From contig NZ_AP019400.1 in NCBI RefSeq assembly GCF_004295585.1, forward strand, positions 4,438,001-4,502,000: a stretch of 64,000 bases of DNA, written 5' to 3'. This document shows, piece by piece, positions 61,933 through 64,000 of the stretch; the stretch's first letter is position 1, and each line of letters starts with the position of its first letter. The notes beneath the pieces were generated by a model. It did no database searches, was not told the origin of the DNA, and was given only the letters and a program-made list of their open reading frames with translations. The position numbers and the translations under genes are program-made. Source of the DNA: Cohnella abietis (GTDB taxonomy: Bacteria > Bacillota > Bacilli > Paenibacillales > Paenibacillaceae).

Positions 61933-62669
61933 TGTTCAATCATCTCCTTCAGAATGTTATCCAGCGCTTCCGCTGGGTTGTGAGAGGCTGTTATTGGGCG
62001 TCCAATGACGAGATAATCGGTACCCCCATCAACAGCGTCTCTAGGCGTTGTAATGCGCGATTGGTCCCCAACATCTGCTCCACGCGGACGAATTCCTGGT
62101 GTAACCGTAATAAACCCTGTACCGCACGCTGCCTTTATAGCAGCAACCTCTAGTGGGGAGGCAACTACGCCTTGCAGTCCTGCCTCGCGAGAAAGCCTCG
62201 CGTAATGAACAACGGCATCTTCAAGTTGACCTGTAATACCGATTTCTTTATTAAGAACGATTTGACTAGTGCTTGTCAACTGCGTCACAGCAATGACAAG
62301 AGGAGCATGCTGTGCATCTCCTGCTTCAACTGCCTCTCTGACACCTTCAGCTGCTGCATACATCATTGCGACGCCGCCAGCTCCGTGAACGTTAAACAGG
62401 TCAACGCCAAGTCTAGTAATACTACGTGCGCCACCGCGGACGGTATTAGGAATATCGTGCATCTTCAAATCGAGAAAGACTCGAAAGCCCCGTGACTTCA
62501 AATCTCGTACTATGGATGGACCAGCTGCATAGAACAGCTCCATTCCAACCTTCATCCAGCAGTCTCTGCCCTGTAATTGCTCTGCAAGTGCCAACGCCGC
62601 TGCTGCATCCGGTTTATCCAGAGCTACCATGATTTTGTTCGCTGCTTCCTTTAGCGTTAGTATTGGCAC
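61929..62669 (-). CDS. pyrF: Orotidine 5'-phosphate decarboxylase
   Basis: 246 residues, TIM barrel. It decarboxylates OMP to UMP. The catalytic motif is FLDLKMHDIPNTV (Asp67, Lys69, Asp72), the phosphate loop is TPGIRPRGADVGDQ and IGRPIT. The GTG start at 62667-62669 follows GAGGGAGG. It lies 84 bp from carB, separated by a hairpin. Confidence 0.96.
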   Translation of the reverse strand: MPILTLKEAANKIMVALDKPDAAAALALAEQLQGRDCWMKVGMELFYAAGPSIVRDLKSRGFRVFLDLKMHDIPNTVRGGARSITRLGVDLFNVHGAGGVAMMYAAAEGVREAVEAGDAQHAPLVIAVTQLTSTSQIVLNKEIGITGQLEDAVVHYARLSREAGLQGVVASPLEVAAIKAACGTGFITVTPGIRPRGADVGDQSRITTPRDAVDGGTDYLVIGRPITASHNPAEALDNILKEMIEQ

Positions 62670-62707
62670 TATGAAGCCTCCCTCATTGACTCAAAGTTCA
62701 TACAGAA

Positions 62708-62741
62708 GCCCGATCTCCATACGCTTCGCAGGAGATCGGGC
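62708..62741 (-). promoter_or_regulatory. Intercistronic hairpin between carB and pyrF
   Basis: GCCCGATCTCC and GGAGATCGGGC are perfect arms around a 12-base loop. Without a T-run it is probably a stability or pause element rather than a terminator. Confidence 0.55.
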
Positions 62742-62753
62742 AGTATTACGATT

Positions 62754-64000
62754 TTAGCTTTGGAATGCTGGCATAGGCTCACTGGAGAAGCGAAGTGCCT
62801 GTAGCATTTTTAACAATGCACTTACTGTATCTAATGAAGTCAAGCAGACGACTCCGTTCTCTACAGCTTCGCGGCGAATACGGAATCCATCACGCTCAGG
62901 CTCTTTACCCTTAGTAAGGGTATTGACCACGAACTGTGCTTGGCCTGTACGGATCAGGTCGACGATATTAGGCGAACCGTCAGACAGCTTATTCACACGA
63001 CGAACCTTCAGTCCCGCTTTAAGGATGGCATCCGCCGTACCGCCAGTGGCGATCAGCTTGTAACCGAGATTGTAGAAGCCTCTAAGAATTTCAATAGCTT
63101 CGTCTTTATCCTTGTCAGCAACCGTAGCAATGATAGCTCCCGAGGTCGGAATTTTCATTCCGGAACCAATTAATCCTTTATACAAGGCTTTCGCGTACTG
63201 ACGATCGCGTCCCATAACTTCACCCGTAGATTTCATCTCCGGAGTCAGCGTAGGGTCAACACGGCGCAGCTTGGCGAAGGAGAACACAGGAACTTTAACC
63301 GAAACGAACTCGTCTTCTGGCCACAAGCCCTCTTGATAACCTAGATCCTTCAGCTTGATACCAAGAATAGCTTGAGTTGCCAGGTTAGCCATAGGAATCC
63401 GAGTAACCTTGCTCAAGAAAGGTACTGTACGAGAAGAACGAGGGTTTACTTCGATTACATAAACCTTCTCTTGCCATACAACGAATTGAATATTGACTAA
63501 TCCAATCGTCTTGAGCTCTTTAGCAATCTTGATCGTAATGTCAATTGCTTGCTGCTTAATATCATCGGATAGGGATTGCGGAGGATATACAGCGATGGAA
63601 TCGCCTGAATGGACGCCCGCACGCTCTACATGCTCCATAATTCCCGGGATAACAACTGTTTCTCCGTCGCAGATCGCATCGACTTCAATTTCTTTACCTA
63701 GCATGTAGCGGTCGATAAGTACCGGATGCTCAGGGTTAATCGTGACTGCAATCTCCATGTAGGATAGCAACTCTTCATCGGAGTAAACAATCTCCATTGC
63801 GCGACCGCCAAGAACGTAAGACGGGCGGACAAGTACTGGGTAACCAAGCTTATCAGCAGCACCTACTGCCTCTTCAACTGTAGTAACCGTTGTACCTTTC
63901 GGCTGTGGAATGTCTAGCTTGCTTAACAAAGCTTCGAATTTCTTACGGTTCTCAGCTTCATCAATGCTTTCAAGTGAAGTACCTAGAATGCGTACGCCAG
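62754..64000 (-). CDS. carB: Carbamoyl-phosphate synthase large chain, C-terminal part
   Basis: The minus-strand frame runs to the window edge, giving about 415 residues of the expected 1070, with the 5' part outside. It covers the second ATP-grasp domain (GTSLESIDEAENRKKFEALL, IEVNPRSSRTVPFLSKVTRI) and the C-terminal MGS-like allosteric domain (LGYKLIATGGTADAILKAGL, VVCLTSLDTVSALLKMLQAL). It makes carbamoyl phosphate for pyrimidine and arginine synthesis. It is followed directly by pyrF. Confidence 0.95.
   Translation of the reverse strand, partial: GVRILGTSLESIDEAENRKKFEALLSKLDIPQPKGTTVTTVEEAVGAADKLGYPVLVRPSYVLGGRAMEIVYSDEELLSYMEIAVTINPEHPVLIDRYMLGKEIEVDAICDGETVVIPGIMEHVERAGVHSGDSIAVYPPQSLSDDIKQQAIDITIKIAKELKTIGLVNIQFVVWQEKVYVIEVNPRSSRTVPFLSKVTRIPMANLATQAILGIKLKDLGYQEGLWPEDEFVSVKVPVFSFAKLRRVDPTLTPEMKSTGEVMGRDRQYAKALYKGLIGSGMKIPTSGAIIATVADKDKDEAIEILRGFYNLGYKLIATGGTADAILKAGLKVRRVNKLSDGSPNIVDLIRTGQAQFVVNTLTKGKEPERDGFRIRREAVENGVVCLTSLDTVSALLKMLQALRFSSEPMPAFQS

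Overview
The window comes from a spore-forming, low-to-medium GC Gram-positive of the Bacillota, most likely Paenibacillaceae (Paenibacillus or Cohnella-like). This rests on an alpha/beta-type SASP with a sigma-G-like promoter, a Spo0E-family phosphatase, YtaF, YycC, DUF1292, DUF1885 and DUF3055-type proteins, many lipoproteins with VGC/AAC lipoboxes, strong GGAGG ribosome binding sites, and a glnS gene, which Paenibacillus-type Bacillota often have. No gene was checked against a database; all names come from recognising motifs.

Layout. 0.4-5.7 kb: an LnrLMN-like ABC exporter divergent from a LnrJK-like two-component system, followed by yktB. 6.3-7.2 kb: a 51-bp minisatellite. 7.2-11.7 kb: an RND pump and an MFS pump. 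11.9-17.4 kb: speA, several small conserved Bacillota proteins, an MBL hydrolase and tRNA-Val. 17.4-26 kb: an AT-rich accessory stretch next to tRNA-Val with secreted proteins, a probable group II intron remnant, frameshifted ORF fragments, a broken phage-tail gene, an acyltransferase, a GT-C-like membrane protein and a rearranged ytaF relic. 26-31 kb: XRE-DUF1232 regulator, SASP, an unusual DNA ligase, GNAT, and a lipoprotein amidase. 31.2-37.9 kb: a seven-gene operon (binding protein, two permeases, ATPase, DeoR regulator, alkaline-phosphatase-fold enzyme, PHP enzyme) that looks like uptake and breakdown of an organic phosphate or phosphonate. 38-43.2 kb: a nested inverted repeat, a secreted protein, spo0E, ytaF, a YHYH-MBL protein with DUF3006, a Gly-Arg-Ser repeat protein, a YjcZ-like peptide and an SLH-like protein.

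43.3-46.4 kb: ung, a tRNA-Leu, a soluble PAS-MCP receptor, a tRNA-Leu/CAT/fMet array and yycC. 46.5-53.7 kb: a five-gene MacB/LolD-type ABC operon that also encodes a sugar-type binding lipoprotein and a second ATPase ending in an AbrB-like domain; this is the most unusual system I see. 53.9-57.0 kb: glnS and a NagZ-type lipoprotein. 57.1-57.8 kb: two tandem arrays in opposite orientation sharing an 18-bp core. 57.9-61.2 kb: a two-gene ABC-2 exporter and a DUF2167 protein. 61.3-64 kb: the 3' end of the pyr operon (carB, pyrF, pyrE), with carB running off the window.

The window is a chromosome segment with housekeeping blocks (speA, ung, glnS, pyr, tRNAs) separated by exporters and accessory islands. 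Several small genes (Spo0E, YycC, YjcZ-like, a 35-residue membrane peptide) are below the usual ORF length cut-off and were found by reading the sequence.
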